64,000 bases of DNA, taken from positions 5,456,001 to 5,520,000 of the forward strand of contig OZ244843.1 in assembly GCA_965220715.1 (NCBI GenBank), given 5' to 3'. Below the pieces are notes generated by a model. It made no database searches. It was not told where the DNA came from and saw nothing but the letters and a program-made list of their open reading frames with translations. Position numbers and translations under genes: made by a program. This stretch comes from Bin5 sp965220715 (GTDB lineage: Bacteria > Chloroflexota > Anaerolineae > Caldilineales > Caldilineaceae). The first letter of the stretch is position 1, and each line of letters starts with the position of its first letter. Below are positions 20,563 to 29,366 of the stretch, in pieces.

Positions 20563-20682
20563 CTGATGTGGATCTCAAATGAAACTGAGAGCTTGCGAAT
20601 GCTGGCAGAGTGGGCGAGACGCCGGCGCCGCCAGGATGCAACCTGGGTAGGAAGCCTTGGTTTCAAATTGAATTCACTTTAG
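20563..20682 (+). mobile_element. Degenerate copy A of the 120-bp MITE-like repeat
   Basis: CTGATGTGGATCTCAAATGA at the left and TTTCAAATTGAATTCACTTT at the right align over exactly 120 bp with copies at 38646-38765 and 48551-48670, including AGAGCTTGCGAAT and GGCAGAGTGGGCGA in the middle. It is diverged, so an old insertion. Its right end supplies the stop codon of the small membrane protein gene at 20679-20900. Confidence 0.75.
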
Positions 20683-20900
20683 CGCTTGCGCCGGGCAAAG
20701 CTGACGGCGCCGAGCAGACCGAGAACCAGTCCGGAAAGGGAGGCGCCGTAGGAGACGAAGCTGAGCAGAAAACCGGCTTCGATCACCTTGAGGACCATGG
20801 CGAACGCCAGCAGGAAGCCGAACAGGAGAAGGAAAAAGCCGTAGAGCATGAGAGACAGTGGTGAGTTGGGCATCCCGCTTTCCGTGTAGCGCTTTTTCAC
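20679..20900 (-). CDS. Small two-helix membrane protein
   Basis: 73 residues with two hydrophobic segments (about 16-40 and 46-66) and a basic tail ARRKR. The GTG start at 20900 overlaps the TGA of the upstream ATPase gene by four bases, so it is the last gene of the transporter operon. An ATG at 20873 is an alternative. Unknown function; its stop lies in an old MITE copy, so the C-terminus may have been altered by that insertion. Confidence 0.65.
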   Translation of the reverse strand: MKKRYTESGMPNSPLSLMLYGFFLLLFGFLLAFAMVLKVIEAGFLLSFVSYGASLSGLVLGLLGAVSFARRKR

Positions 20901-21952
20901 GAGTTGACAGGCGTATCCTGATAGAGCCAGCAGCGGGCGTGATGCTGCGGTTCAGGTTCGAAATCGGGCGGTGTCTCCACTTCGCACAGGTTTTCGATGA
21001 AGTGGGTGCAGCGCGGGTGGAAGCGGCAGCCGGAGGGCGGCTTGACCAGGCTGGGGGGCTCGCCGGGCGGCACATCGCGAAATACGTGGGCATTTTCCGG
21101 GTCCGGGTCGGCAATGGCGGCCAGCAGCGCACGCGTGTAGGGATGCAGAGGATTGCGCAGGACGTCGTCCATCAGCGCCTGCTCGACGATTTCGCCGGCG
21201 TACATGACAAAGATGCGTTCGGAGAAGTAACGCACGGTGGAGAGGTCATGGGTGATGTAGACGACGGCCAGGTTGTGTGATCGCTGCAACCCCTGCAGCA
21301 GGCGCAGGACTTCTACGCGCACCGACATGTCGAGCATCGAGACAGGTTCGTCGGCCACGATCATGCGCGGGCGCAACAGCATGGCGCGTGCAATGACGAC
21401 GCGCTGCTGCTGGCCGCCGCTGAGCATGTGGGGAAACCGCGGCAAGATGTCCTCGACCGGGATGAGTCTGACCTCCTCCATGACTTCGCGGATCCGGTCC
21501 TGGCGGGCGGATTCAGTCATGTTGCCGTGAATTTTGAGGGGTTCGCCGAGGATGCGGCGGATATCCATGAAGGGGGGCAGCGCGCCGAAGGGGTCCTGCT
21601 GAACGTAGCCGACCTGTGAACGGTACCACTGCAACTCTTGCGAGTTGAGGGTAGTGAGATCGCGCCCTTCGAAGATGACGGAACCGCCGGTCGGCCGGTG
21701 CAAGCCCAGGATCGTCTTCATCAAGGTGGATTTGCCGCAGCCGCTCTCGCCGACGATGGCGATGGCTTCGCCGGCATGCAGGTCGAAGCTGACATCGTCG
21801 ACGGCGCGGACGGTGCCGGCGCGGCCAAAGCCCCAACGCCTCAGTTCGAACCAGGTGCGCAGATTGCGCAACGACAGGAGGGGCTCGGGCGAAGCATCGG
21901 CTCCGTTGGCGGCCGGGGAAACTGCGGACTCAGGGGTCGTAGCCGTCATCAT
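20897..21952 (-). CDS. Peptide/solute ABC transporter ATP-binding protein (OppF/DppF type)
   Basis: About 351 residues from the ATG at 21952 (a second ATG at 21949 is equivalent). Walker A GESGCGKST, Q-loop VQQDPFGALPPF, signature LSGGQQQRVVIARAM, Walker B MIVADEPVSMLD and YITHDLS. The C-terminus carries the oligo_HPY region with the cysteine cluster CRFHPRC-T-H-F...C typical of the Fe-S/metal-containing tails of Opp/Dpp ATPases. It pairs with the ATPase at 22017-22997. A less conserved in-frame stretch upstream of 21952 overlaps the preceding gene and is not used. Confidence 0.93.
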   Translation of the reverse strand: MMTATTPESAVSPAANGADASPEPLLSLRNLRTWFELRRWGFGRAGTVRAVDDVSFDLHAGEAIAIVGESGCGKSTLMKTILGLHRPTGGSVIFEGRDLTTLNSQELQWYRSQVGYVQQDPFGALPPFMDIRRILGEPLKIHGNMTESARQDRIREVMEEVRLIPVEDILPRFPHMLSGGQQQRVVIARAMLLRPRMIVADEPVSMLDMSVRVEVLRLLQGLQRSHNLAVVYITHDLSTVRYFSERIFVMYAGEIVEQALMDDVLRNPLHPYTRALLAAIADPDPENAHVFRDVPPGEPPSLVKPPSGCRFHPRCTHFIENLCEVETPPDFEPEPQHHARCWLYQDTPVNS

Positions 21953-22016
21953 CGGCCTCTCTGCGCGTGCGGGGTTTCTGTTCCCAGCGCGAAAGCAAAA
22001 TGGGCAACGGTTTGCA

Positions 22017-22997
22017 TCACTGGGTGTCTCCGTTTTGATGAAGCCAGCACTTGACATGTTGGCGGAGGCCTGCTGTGACCAGTTCGGGATCGGTGTCGCA
22101 GGGCTCGAAGCGATGGGAGCAGCGGGGGGCAAAGCGACAGCCTATTGGCAGGTCCAGCAGGCTGGGGGGCTGGCCGCTGATAAACTCCGGTTCCTCGACC
22201 TGGCGCAGCTTGGGAACGCTGGCCATAAGTTTCTGGGAATAGGGATGGAGCGGCTCGACAAAGAAATGTTCGGCGTCGTTCAACTCGACCAGTTGGCCGG
22301 CGTACATGACGGCGGCGCGGTCGGCCAGTTCGCTCGAGGTGCCGATGTCGTGGGTGATGAGGATAAAGCTGGTGGAGGTCTCCTGCTTGACCCGCTTCAA
22401 CACGTTCATGATGTTGGCCTGGGTCAGCACGTCGAGGGCGGAGGTTGGCTCGTCGAGAATGATCAGGTCGGGTTCGGTTACCATGGCCATGGCGATGGCG
22501 ACGCGCTGGCGCATGCCACCGCTGAGCTCGAAGGCGTAACGGTTGATAAAGTCTGCGGGGACGCCGACATGCTGGAAGGCGTCGGCGGTGCGTTCGAGGG
22601 CCTCTGCGCGCCGCATACTCGAATGGGTAAGCAGAGGCTCGGCCACCTGTTCACCCACTTTGAGGACAGGATTGAGCGAATTCATTGCGGCCTGGGGCAC
22701 GAGCGAAATCCTCACCCAGCGTACCTGCTGGCGGAACTCCTCGTCGCTCAACTGCATGACATCCTGGCCGTTGATTTTGACAGTGCCGGAATAGGTGTGG
22801 ACATTGCGTGGCAACAGCCGCAGGATCGCCTTGGTCAGAGAGGTTTTGCCGCAGCCGGATTCGCCCAGGATAACCATGGCTTCGTTGCGGCGCAGGTTCA
22901 GGCTCACATTGTCGACGGCGTGCAAGACGCCCTGCTGCGTGCGGAAATAGAGACGCAGGTCCTCGATTTGCAGTAACGGCGGGTCGGAAAAGGCCAT
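22017..22997 (-). CDS. Peptide/solute ABC transporter ATP-binding protein (OppD/DppD type)
   Basis: 326 residues. Walker A GESGCGKTS, Q-loop LVPQAAMNSLNPV, signature LSGGMRQRVAIAMAM, Walker B LIILDEPTSALD, FILITHD, and a C-terminal oligo_HPY segment with CRFAPRC-x-HRFEPC. Its ATG at 22997 shares one base with the stop of the permease upstream. It forms the ATPase heterodimer with the next gene. It may serve both permease pairs of this locus, since no other ATPase is nearby. Confidence 0.95.
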   Translation of the reverse strand: MAFSDPPLLQIEDLRLYFRTQQGVLHAVDNVSLNLRRNEAMVILGESGCGKTSLTKAILRLLPRNVHTYSGTVKINGQDVMQLSDEEFRQQVRWVRISLVPQAAMNSLNPVLKVGEQVAEPLLTHSSMRRAEALERTADAFQHVGVPADFINRYAFELSGGMRQRVAIAMAMVTEPDLIILDEPTSALDVLTQANIMNVLKRVKQETSTSFILITHDIGTSSELADRAAVMYAGQLVELNDAEHFFVEPLHPYSQKLMASVPKLRQVEEPEFISGQPPSLLDLPIGCRFAPRCSHRFEPCDTDPELVTAGLRQHVKCWLHQNGDTQ

Positions 22998-24358
22998 TAC
23001 AGTTCTCGCAATCTGGGATTGAAGACTCTATCCAAGGCGAAACCGACCATGGCAAAGCCGAGGCCGGAGAGGAGCAGGAGCGCGGCAGGCTCGAGCACCC
23101 AGTAGTAGTGGCCCTGGTAGAGCGCGTCGTTGACGCGGGCGTCGCTGAGTACTTTGCCCCAGGTGGGCAGCAGCGGGTCGCCCAAGTTCAGTACGGCCAG
23201 CGTAGCTTCCACAAAGACGAAGGCAGGGATGGAAACCACAAACGAGGGCACCAAAGTGGGAATGATGCGGGGGATGAGATAGAGGAAAATGATGCGGAAA
23301 TTGCCGGCGCCGTAGGCCCGCGCGGCCTCGAAGTAAGGCGACTCCTTTATCTGGAGGAAGATAGCGCGGGAGGTCTTGATGCCCGAACTGAAGATGCTCA
23401 ACGTAATCAGGACGCCCAGCATTACCCAGATGCTGCGCGAGAAAAAGAGACCAACCATGATCAGGATTGGCAGTACAGGCAGGATCAGGTTGACTTCGGT
23501 AATGCGCTGGATTGCGGCGTCGATGAAACCGCCGAACCAGACCCCAATCGCGGCCACAACCAGTGTACTTACGGTCGATCCGACGGCTGCCAAGAGGCCG
23601 AAGGCCAGAGCCACCGGCATTCCCCACATGAGCGCCAGCATCAGGTCGCGGCGCCGGTGATCGGTACCGGCCAAGCCGTAGACCTCGCCATAGACGACCA
23701 GCCTGGCGTCCACATCGGCCTCGTCTTCGAACACGAGCCCGGCGGCCACGAGTTGGTAGGTGCCTTTCAACGGCCTGGGATCGTCTTCGCCCGAGGCAGG
23801 GTCAGCGAAGAGGCCTATCGCCGGTCTTACGCCGTTGAGACGCCTTTCCAGCATTTCCTCCTGCGAAAAGCGGACGGTAACGGGCCCTTCGACGGTGACA
23901 TCGGTAATGCGGATTTCGCGACCGTCGGGCGTCAGCCAAGTGAGCGATACGAGGGGGCGTTTCTGTTCATGTTCTGAAGTGAGGAAGAGGGAGATTTCCT
24001 GGGGAAACTCGTCGGCCGTATAGTCGAAGGTGAAGGTGGTGATGACGTCAGTCATCTCTTCAGAGACTTCCTTGCGCGTTTTCTGTACGGATTCGCCATC
24101 GGTTTCGTCGGCGGGGCCCAGGATCAGCGTCTCGGGCAGATTGACGCCCGGGAACAGGTTCACCCATTGGGGCAAGGCGGTGCGAGGGTTTTCCAGCCAC
24201 ACACCCTCTCCTCCCCGCCACATGTCGATTGCTTCACTGTAGGGAATGGCAATCACCGTATAGATCGAAAAGAGGATCATGGCGGCAATGATGGCCAGAC
24301 CGGCGACGGCGGAAGGATATTGGGAAAGCGCGGAGAGCGTCCCTCGCACAGCTGTCAT
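22997..24358 (-). CDS. Peptide/solute ABC transporter permease (OppC/DppC type) with large extracytoplasmic insertion
   Basis: 453 residues, much longer than the usual 290-340. TM1 lies at about 18-40, then about 180 residues of mostly soluble, beta-rich sequence (about 45-230), then the canonical BPD_transp_1 core with five TMs and the EAA loop (ESPYFEAARAYGAGNFRIIF). The insertion replaces the short loop between TM1 and TM2 and should lie outside the membrane near the binding protein. The gene overlaps its neighbours on both sides (4 bp upstream, 1 bp downstream), so it is a tightly coupled operon member. Confidence 0.93.
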   Translation of the reverse strand: MTAVRGTLSALSQYPSAVAGLAIIAAMILFSIYTVIAIPYSEAIDMWRGGEGVWLENPRTALPQWVNLFPGVNLPETLILGPADETDGESVQKTRKEVSEEMTDVITTFTFDYTADEFPQEISLFLTSEHEQKRPLVSLTWLTPDGREIRITDVTVEGPVTVRFSQEEMLERRLNGVRPAIGLFADPASGEDDPRPLKGTYQLVAAGLVFEDEADVDARLVVYGEVYGLAGTDHRRRDLMLALMWGMPVALAFGLLAAVGSTVSTLVVAAIGVWFGGFIDAAIQRITEVNLILPVLPILIMVGLFFSRSIWVMLGVLITLSIFSSGIKTSRAIFLQIKESPYFEAARAYGAGNFRIIFLYLIPRIIPTLVPSFVVSIPAFVFVEATLAVLNLGDPLLPTWGKVLSDARVNDALYQGHYYWVLEPAALLLLSGLGFAMVGFALDRVFNPRLREL

Positions 24359-25497
24359 ACCTGCCCCCCTTGATTGCCGCCAACCTTGACGCGGGGGTCT
24401 ATGAGGGCGTAGACGATGTCGAGGAAAAAGACGGTAAGGCCGAGCAGGTATGCATAGATGACGGTAGCGCCTACGATTACCGACGTCTCAAAGATGTTTG
24501 CCGCCTGAAAGAACAGGCGGCCCAATCCCGGCCAGTTGAAGATCGTCTCAAGGACAATTGAGCCAAACCAGAGGCCTATGAGCGAGAGCGCCAAGCCGGT
24601 CACGATGGTGGGCATCGTGGGCCGCATAATGTAGCGCCGCTCAATTACGCGGTCGGGCAAACCTTTGGCGCGGGCCATGTCAACATAGTCCTCGTTTGAA
24701 AAGATGAGGAAGAAGGTGCGCCAGGAGTAGATGCCCAAGAAGACGGCGCTGATAAATATGGAGGTTACCGGCAGAATCATGTGATTGAGAACGCTCAGGG
24801 AGTAGTTGACGATCGATTTGGGCGGGGGCGCGGAGACCAGGCCGCCGAATGGGAACCAGCCTAAGAGGGCGGAAAAGACCAGAATGAGAAACAGGCCGTA
24901 AAACCAACTGGGGGCAGCGGATGTCGGAGCCAAGGCGACTATGACCCGATCGATCAGGCTGCCATAGTTGCGAGAGAGATATAACGCAAAGAAGATCCCC
25001 ACAAAAAAAAGTAAGAAGAAGGAAGTGGAGAAGAGAAGTATCGTGGCCGGCAAGCGCTCCAAAATGATCAGACGGACCTGCCGCGAGCCGCTGTCGCTGG
25101 ACAGATTGTCGGCCCAGCCGAGGTTCAGGGTCATGGCTCCCAATAGAAAACTGAAGCTGCGAAGGAGGAAGGGTTGGTCAAGGCCCATCCGTTTCTCCTG
25201 CAAAGCAACCAACTTTTCGACATGGTCGCGACGTTCTTCGGCGGTCATGTTTTTGATTTCCGGATCGAACCCCAATGAAATTGCCACGGTCTCGCGGATA
25301 TAGTTTCTGCGAATCTTATCGACATGGCCACCCATATTGGCGATCAGAATCGTCAGATAGACGCCGATCAGGACGGTGAAGAAAAGGGCAACCATACGCA
25401 TCGACGTGTACTGCACGACGCGCGTTAGGGCGCTTTGCGTCTTTGGGTTTTCGGCGCTTTCGGCGCCGGGTTGAAGGGGCAGAGCCGCATCGGTCAT
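24355..25497 (-). CDS. Peptide/solute ABC transporter permease (OppB/DppB type)
   Basis: 380 residues. TM1 about 33-55, a soluble loop of about 75 residues, then the permease core with EAA loop NEDYVDMARAKGLPDRVIERRYIMRP and closing DPRVKVGG. Start ATG at 25497. Partner of the OppC-type permease that overlaps its stop. It is separated from its binding-protein gene by a purine/pyrimidine tract. Confidence 0.94.
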   Translation of the reverse strand: MTDAALPLQPGAESAENPKTQSALTRVVQYTSMRMVALFFTVLIGVYLTILIANMGGHVDKIRRNYIRETVAISLGFDPEIKNMTAEERRDHVEKLVALQEKRMGLDQPFLLRSFSFLLGAMTLNLGWADNLSSDSGSRQVRLIILERLPATILLFSTSFFLLFFVGIFFALYLSRNYGSLIDRVIVALAPTSAAPSWFYGLFLILVFSALLGWFPFGGLVSAPPPKSIVNYSLSVLNHMILPVTSIFISAVFLGIYSWRTFFLIFSNEDYVDMARAKGLPDRVIERRYIMRPTMPTIVTGLALSLIGLWFGSIVLETIFNWPGLGRLFFQAANIFETSVIVGATVIYAYLLGLTVFFLDIVYALIDPRVKVGGNQGGQV

Positions 25498-25514
25498 AGC
25501 CTGTCCTCGTAGTT

Positions 25515-25622
25515 TCAGGAGAGAGTGAAGAGAAGAGGAAGGACGAGAAGAGAGTGAAGAGAAGAGAGGAGAGAGAAAACCCCCTCACTTCTCACACTTA
25601 ACTTCTCGCTCCTCACTCCATT
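25515..25622. repeat. Strand-asymmetric purine/pyrimidine tract
   Basis: The plus strand from 25515 is almost pure purine for about 60 bases (GAGAGTGAAGAGAAGAGG-type repeats with three near-copies). It is followed by a pyrimidine-rich half (CCCCCTCACTTCTCACAC...CTTCTCGCTCCTCACTCC) that is roughly complementary. An RNA hairpin or a DNA triplex is possible. It sits between the binding-protein stop and the OppB-type permease start. Confidence 0.7.
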
Positions 25623-25640
25623 TGATTCACAGATTTAGTA

Positions 25641-28217
25641 TCAGTTCGTGGTTACGAACTCCACGGACGAGAAGGTGGGGATGCTCACGCGCAGGGGCGC
25701 TACGGCCACCTCCAGTTTATTGGCGCCGGACTCGAGACCGGCTGTGTCTTCGGCGCTGAGGGTGATCCGCCAGAGACCATCTTCGACGGCTTCGGCGGTG
25801 CCGGTCAGGGCCAGTTCGCCAAGGGCGTCAAAGACGAGATACTTGACTTCGTCGATGTCGGCTATGGCATAGGCGTCGCCGCCAAAGTCTATCAGCACGT
25901 CGAATGTGGCCTCATCGCCGGCGGCAACGCGGGCCGGCCCGTCGATCGAGACTTCGGCGATCATGGGCGTGTCGAAGCCTTCCCACTTACTGGAAGGATC
26001 GGGGAAGTTTTCGTTACGCAGCAACTGGACTGTCTTCTCGGTCGTGAACGCCTTCTCCAGGTAGAACGGCCCAAGGCCAACCCAGAAGTGCTCTTTGTCT
26101 TCGTACCAGGCGCTGAGGTTTTCCCAGCGGACAGCAGCGTCATCTGCGCTGATGTAGTCGCCCAGTGTGGACGCATAGGGGATATTTCCATCAGCGGCGG
26201 CGGATTCGAGATGGCCTGCCAGAATCTCGATGCTTGGCCCGGCGATGTAGCTCGTCCACTCGACTTCGTTGGCGTCGGCCTTGTCCGAAGAGAAGGCCAA
26301 GTCGCCGGCCGCCTCAGCCAGCAGCCCGACCGCCATGGTATGCCAGGGCGTGCTGGGGAAGAAAGTGGCCACGTTCAGCTCGGCGTCAAGCGTGTATTGG
26401 TCACTGTAATACTCGATGATCAGCGGATCCGCCTGCACGATCCGATAGCCCCTGAAGTGGCTCTGGAAGTTGTTGAGACTTGGCAGTTGGGCCTCGTCGA
26501 AGACGGCGCTGTCTTCCTTGGCCAGGTCGAAGGTCAGGATCATGTCGAGCACGATGTCGGCAAGAGTAAGACTGCTGCCGTCGTGCCAGGTCAGGTCGTA
26601 GATATCGCTGGGATAGTAGACGACACTCTTGACGTTGGCGGTGAGCCCGTCGGGATGGAGGTCGCCGACGGTGATGAAAGTCTGCTCTACGGCGTCCCAG
26701 TCGAGCAAGGCATCCTCCGGCACATCGATCTGTTCGGCGAATGTCAGGTTAACCCAATCGTGTGTGCTGCCGACTGGCAACCCTTCTTTGACGGTTACCT
26801 CGGCTCGCTCGATGCGTTGCGGCCACTGCAAACCGGTGAACGGATCCGGCATCGTGCCCAAATCCTGGGTCGAGCGGATCAGCATCGTATCGTAGATCCA
26901 GTTGGTGCCGGCGACAGGATTCCAAGGTTCAGGCAACATGCTGGGCATGGCGATGGTGAGGGTTCCGCCCTCTTCGCCCGTGCGCCGCAGGGTATAGGGC
27001 CACAAGCGGGCGCCGTTCAGGCCACCGGCCAGATCTGTTGAAACAGAGATATCGTTTCTGTAGGCGGTAAAGCCCAGTTGGTTAACCAACCAGACGCGTA
27101 CCGAGTCCTGCATGGAGAGGGCAAGAACGTCGGCGAAGAGCTCACGCCGTTCTTCCATGGTGGTGAAGTCGCGCAGGTCCAGTTTTTCAGACATGGCGTC
27201 GAACTCTTCCGAAGGCGTGTATGCCTGCCACAGTGGGAAGGGCAGGCCGCGGTTTGTATAGAAGAAGTCGAAGTTGCCAGCCTGATCGCGGCTGATGGCG
27301 GTTGTGATCCAGCCGCCGGTGTAGATGTGGAACTGGCCTTCATGGGGATCGGTGCCGATCCAGATTGGTGAGGCCTCCGAGGCGGTCTTATAGTCACGGT
27401 TGACGGCGAAGCCCAAGTCCTCGAGCATTGTAGATACGTAGTCGCCGATCTCCTTACGTTCATCTTCGGTGCGGATAAGGAAGATGACCTCGACCGGCTC
27501 GTCCTCGTAATGCCAGAGGCCGTCGACCATTTCGGCGCCAAGCGCCTCCATCTCCTCGTTGATGATCTCGGCCGCCGTATCCGGGTTATGCGCATATTCC
27601 AATTCCAACTGGCGCACGATATCAACCAGGCGGGCATAGTCGGGGAAGGCGTTGGTGATGGCCATATAGCGGGGGGAGGCCAGCCCGCCGTAGATTTCCT
27701 GGGAGATGAAATCGCGGTCAACCAGGTAGTTCATGGCCTCGCGGATGCGGGGCACGGCGAACGGGTTGAGTTTGCCGGTGGCTTCGAAGACCGGTCCGGC
27801 GGGGTTGAAGGTCAGCTCTGCGTAGACGCCGAAGGAGTTGGAATAGGTCAGACTGTCCATCTCCTGCACGAGGGAGTAGACTTCGGCATCGCTGATGGAG
27901 AAGGCGTAGGCGTCGAGTTCCTCGCTATCCATGCGGGTCATGGCCGCGGCTGCAGAGGGTTCTTCGACGGCGATGACCTCATCGACCCAGGCGCCGGTAC
28001 GTTCGCTCATCGCGGCGGGCGCTTCTTCTTCAGCCGCGGGGGCATCTGCGGTCGTCTCCTCTTCTTCAGCGGCAGGCGTCTCCTCCGCTGCGGCCTGTTC
28101 CTCCTGGGCGGGCGCAGGTTCCTCGGCCATTTCCGTCTGGCCGGAGGAGCCGCAGGCAGCGAGGACCAGGGCGGCGATCAGCAGGATCGCCAGGAAGGAA
28201 AATCGTTTTGTACACAT
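25641..28217 (-). CDS. Family-5 solute-binding lipoprotein with apparently permuted domain order
   Basis: 858 residues, long for the family (about 500-600). Signal peptide with lipobox VLAAC (Cys 22), a Glu/Ala-rich linker to about residue 90, then blocks normally found in the second half of SBP_bac_5: DSEELDAYAFSISDAE (97-112), NPFAVPRIREAMNYLVDRD (151-169), EIGDYVSTMLEDLGF (256-270). Blocks normally found in the first half follow: GGTLTIAMPSMLPEPWNPVAG (about 417-437), WHDGSSLTLADIV (544-556), and GLGPFYLEK...LLRNENFPD (714-740). A beta-rich Ig-like C-terminal domain closes it. A strong Shine-Dalgarno (AAGGAGAT) precedes the ATG. Role: captures peptides or another large solute for the adjacent permeases. 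Confidence 0.9.
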   Translation of the reverse strand: MCTKRFSFLAILLIAALVLAACGSSGQTEMAEEPAPAQEEQAAAEETPAAEEEETTADAPAAEEEAPAAMSERTGAWVDEVIAVEEPSAAAAMTRMDSEELDAYAFSISDAEVYSLVQEMDSLTYSNSFGVYAELTFNPAGPVFEATGKLNPFAVPRIREAMNYLVDRDFISQEIYGGLASPRYMAITNAFPDYARLVDIVRQLELEYAHNPDTAAEIINEEMEALGAEMVDGLWHYEDEPVEVIFLIRTEDERKEIGDYVSTMLEDLGFAVNRDYKTASEASPIWIGTDPHEGQFHIYTGGWITTAISRDQAGNFDFFYTNRGLPFPLWQAYTPSEEFDAMSEKLDLRDFTTMEERRELFADVLALSMQDSVRVWLVNQLGFTAYRNDISVSTDLAGGLNGARLWPYTLRRTGEEGGTLTIAMPSMLPEPWNPVAGTNWIYDTMLIRSTQDLGTMPDPFTGLQWPQRIERAEVTVKEGLPVGSTHDWVNLTFAEQIDVPEDALLDWDAVEQTFITVGDLHPDGLTANVKSVVYYPSDIYDLTWHDGSSLTLADIVLDMILTFDLAKEDSAVFDEAQLPSLNNFQSHFRGYRIVQADPLIIEYYSDQYTLDAELNVATFFPSTPWHTMAVGLLAEAAGDLAFSSDKADANEVEWTSYIAGPSIEILAGHLESAAADGNIPYASTLGDYISADDAAVRWENLSAWYEDKEHFWVGLGPFYLEKAFTTEKTVQLLRNENFPDPSSKWEGFDTPMIAEVSIDGPARVAAGDEATFDVLIDFGGDAYAIADIDEVKYLVFDALGELALTGTAEAVEDGLWRITLSAEDTAGLESGANKLEVAVAPLRVSIPTFSSVEFVTTN

Positions 28218-28264
28218 ACGCTTATCTCCTTTTCTAAGAGCTTACTTAAGAGTGTTCGGCAGTC

Positions 28265-28311
28265 GGTGTGCAGCGGGGTGGATGGAACTGACCAAGTCCG
28301 CTGCGCACACC
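28265..28311. other. Intergenic hairpin between permease and second binding-protein gene
   Basis: GGTGTGCAGCGG (28265-28276) pairs with CCGCTGCGCACACC (28298-28311) with a two-base bulge. It lies in the 101-bp gap between the OppC-type stop and the 858-residue binding-protein start. No T-tract, so a processing/stability element or weak terminator. Confidence 0.45.
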
Positions 28312-28318
28312 AAACTGT

Positions 28319-29347
28319 TTACCGTAAGTTTTTCATCATCGGATCGAGCGCATCGCGCAGACCGTCACCGATGAGATAGAGGGCCAAGACCGTCAGCGTG
28401 ATCAGCAGGCCGGGGCCGATGAGCAGATGGAGCGCCAGGTAGGCTTCTGTTTCCGGGTCGCGCAAGAAGAGAAAGTTGTTGGCCCTGTTGAGCATACTAC
28501 CCCAGGTAGCGGTAGGCGGCTGTACTCCCAATCCCAAAAAGCTGAGTGCAGATTCGACCAAAATGAGGACGCCGATATCAATGGCGGCATTTACGATGAT
28601 AATTGGCAGGCTGTTAGGGATGACGTGTTGGAGCATAATGCGGGCATTGCGAGTGCCAACGGAGCGGGCCGCGAGCACAAAGTCCAGGGCGCGCACTTTG
28701 AATACATTTCCCCGGATCAGGCGGGCGGTGCCAAACCAGCCGAGCAGGCCGAGAAAGAGAGTCAGGGTGATTGGATTGGGCTTGAAGATTGCGGTAACGA
28801 TAATGAGCAGATAGATACCCGGGATTGAAACAAGCGTATTGATGAACCACATGATGGCGTCGTCGACAACGCCGCCAAAGAAACCGGCGATAGTGCCAAC
28901 GCTCACGCCGAGGATCAAAGTCAGGGCGGCGGCGGCAAAAGCGATGCCGAGACTGACGCGGCCGCCGTAGAGAAGGCGCACAAATTGATCGCGGCCAAGC
29001 TGATCTGTTCCGAGCCAGTGGGCAACGCCGCCGGATTTGCCGAGCATGAGCGGGGCACGAGTTGGGTCCTGGCCGGTGCGCCACTGGATATATGGGCCTA
29101 AATAGGGTTGCTGGAAGGCATTCTCCAAGTTGGTATCATTGGGCCCGACGCCGATGCTTCTCGAAATGACGGATGCGAACAAAGAAAGTACAGTCATTGC
29201 GACCAAGAACCCAATTGCGATCAGTGTAACCAGATCGCGGCGCAGGGTCTGGAGCGCCATACTCCAGAAGGTGCGGGGCTTGCGCTGCAGCTGGGGGTCG
29301 GCTGTAGGAGTCGCCAGCACCGAACTGTCTGCCTGAGCAACCGTCAT
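28319..29347 (-). CDS. Peptide/solute ABC transporter permease (OppC/DppC type), second set
   Basis: 342 residues, normal length. TM1 about 37-58, an OppC N-terminal loop with DQLGRDQFVRLLYGGRVSLGIA, then the five-TM core with EAA loop VLAARSVGTRNARIMLQHVIPN and FLGLGVQPPTATWG. Start ATG 29347, 19 bp after the OppB-type stop. Works with the permease at 29367-30431 and the binding protein at 30598-32349; no dedicated ATPases adjoin. Confidence 0.94.
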   Translation of the reverse strand: MTVAQADSSVLATPTADPQLQRKPRTFWSMALQTLRRDLVTLIAIGFLVAMTVLSLFASVISRSIGVGPNDTNLENAFQQPYLGPYIQWRTGQDPTRAPLMLGKSGGVAHWLGTDQLGRDQFVRLLYGGRVSLGIAFAAAALTLILGVSVGTIAGFFGGVVDDAIMWFINTLVSIPGIYLLIIVTAIFKPNPITLTLFLGLLGWFGTARLIRGNVFKVRALDFVLAARSVGTRNARIMLQHVIPNSLPIIIVNAAIDIGVLILVESALSFLGLGVQPPTATWGSMLNRANNFLFLRDPETEAYLALHLLIGPGLLITLTVLALYLIGDGLRDALDPMMKNLR

Positions 29348-29366
29348 GAATGTAGCCCTGTCCTCG

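Noticed and set aside
22013..22132. Upstream extension of the OppF-type gene to 22132
   Set aside because: It would overlap the preceding ATPase gene by over 100 bp and adds Pro/Ser-rich sequence not found in the family; ATGs at 21949/21952 fit better.
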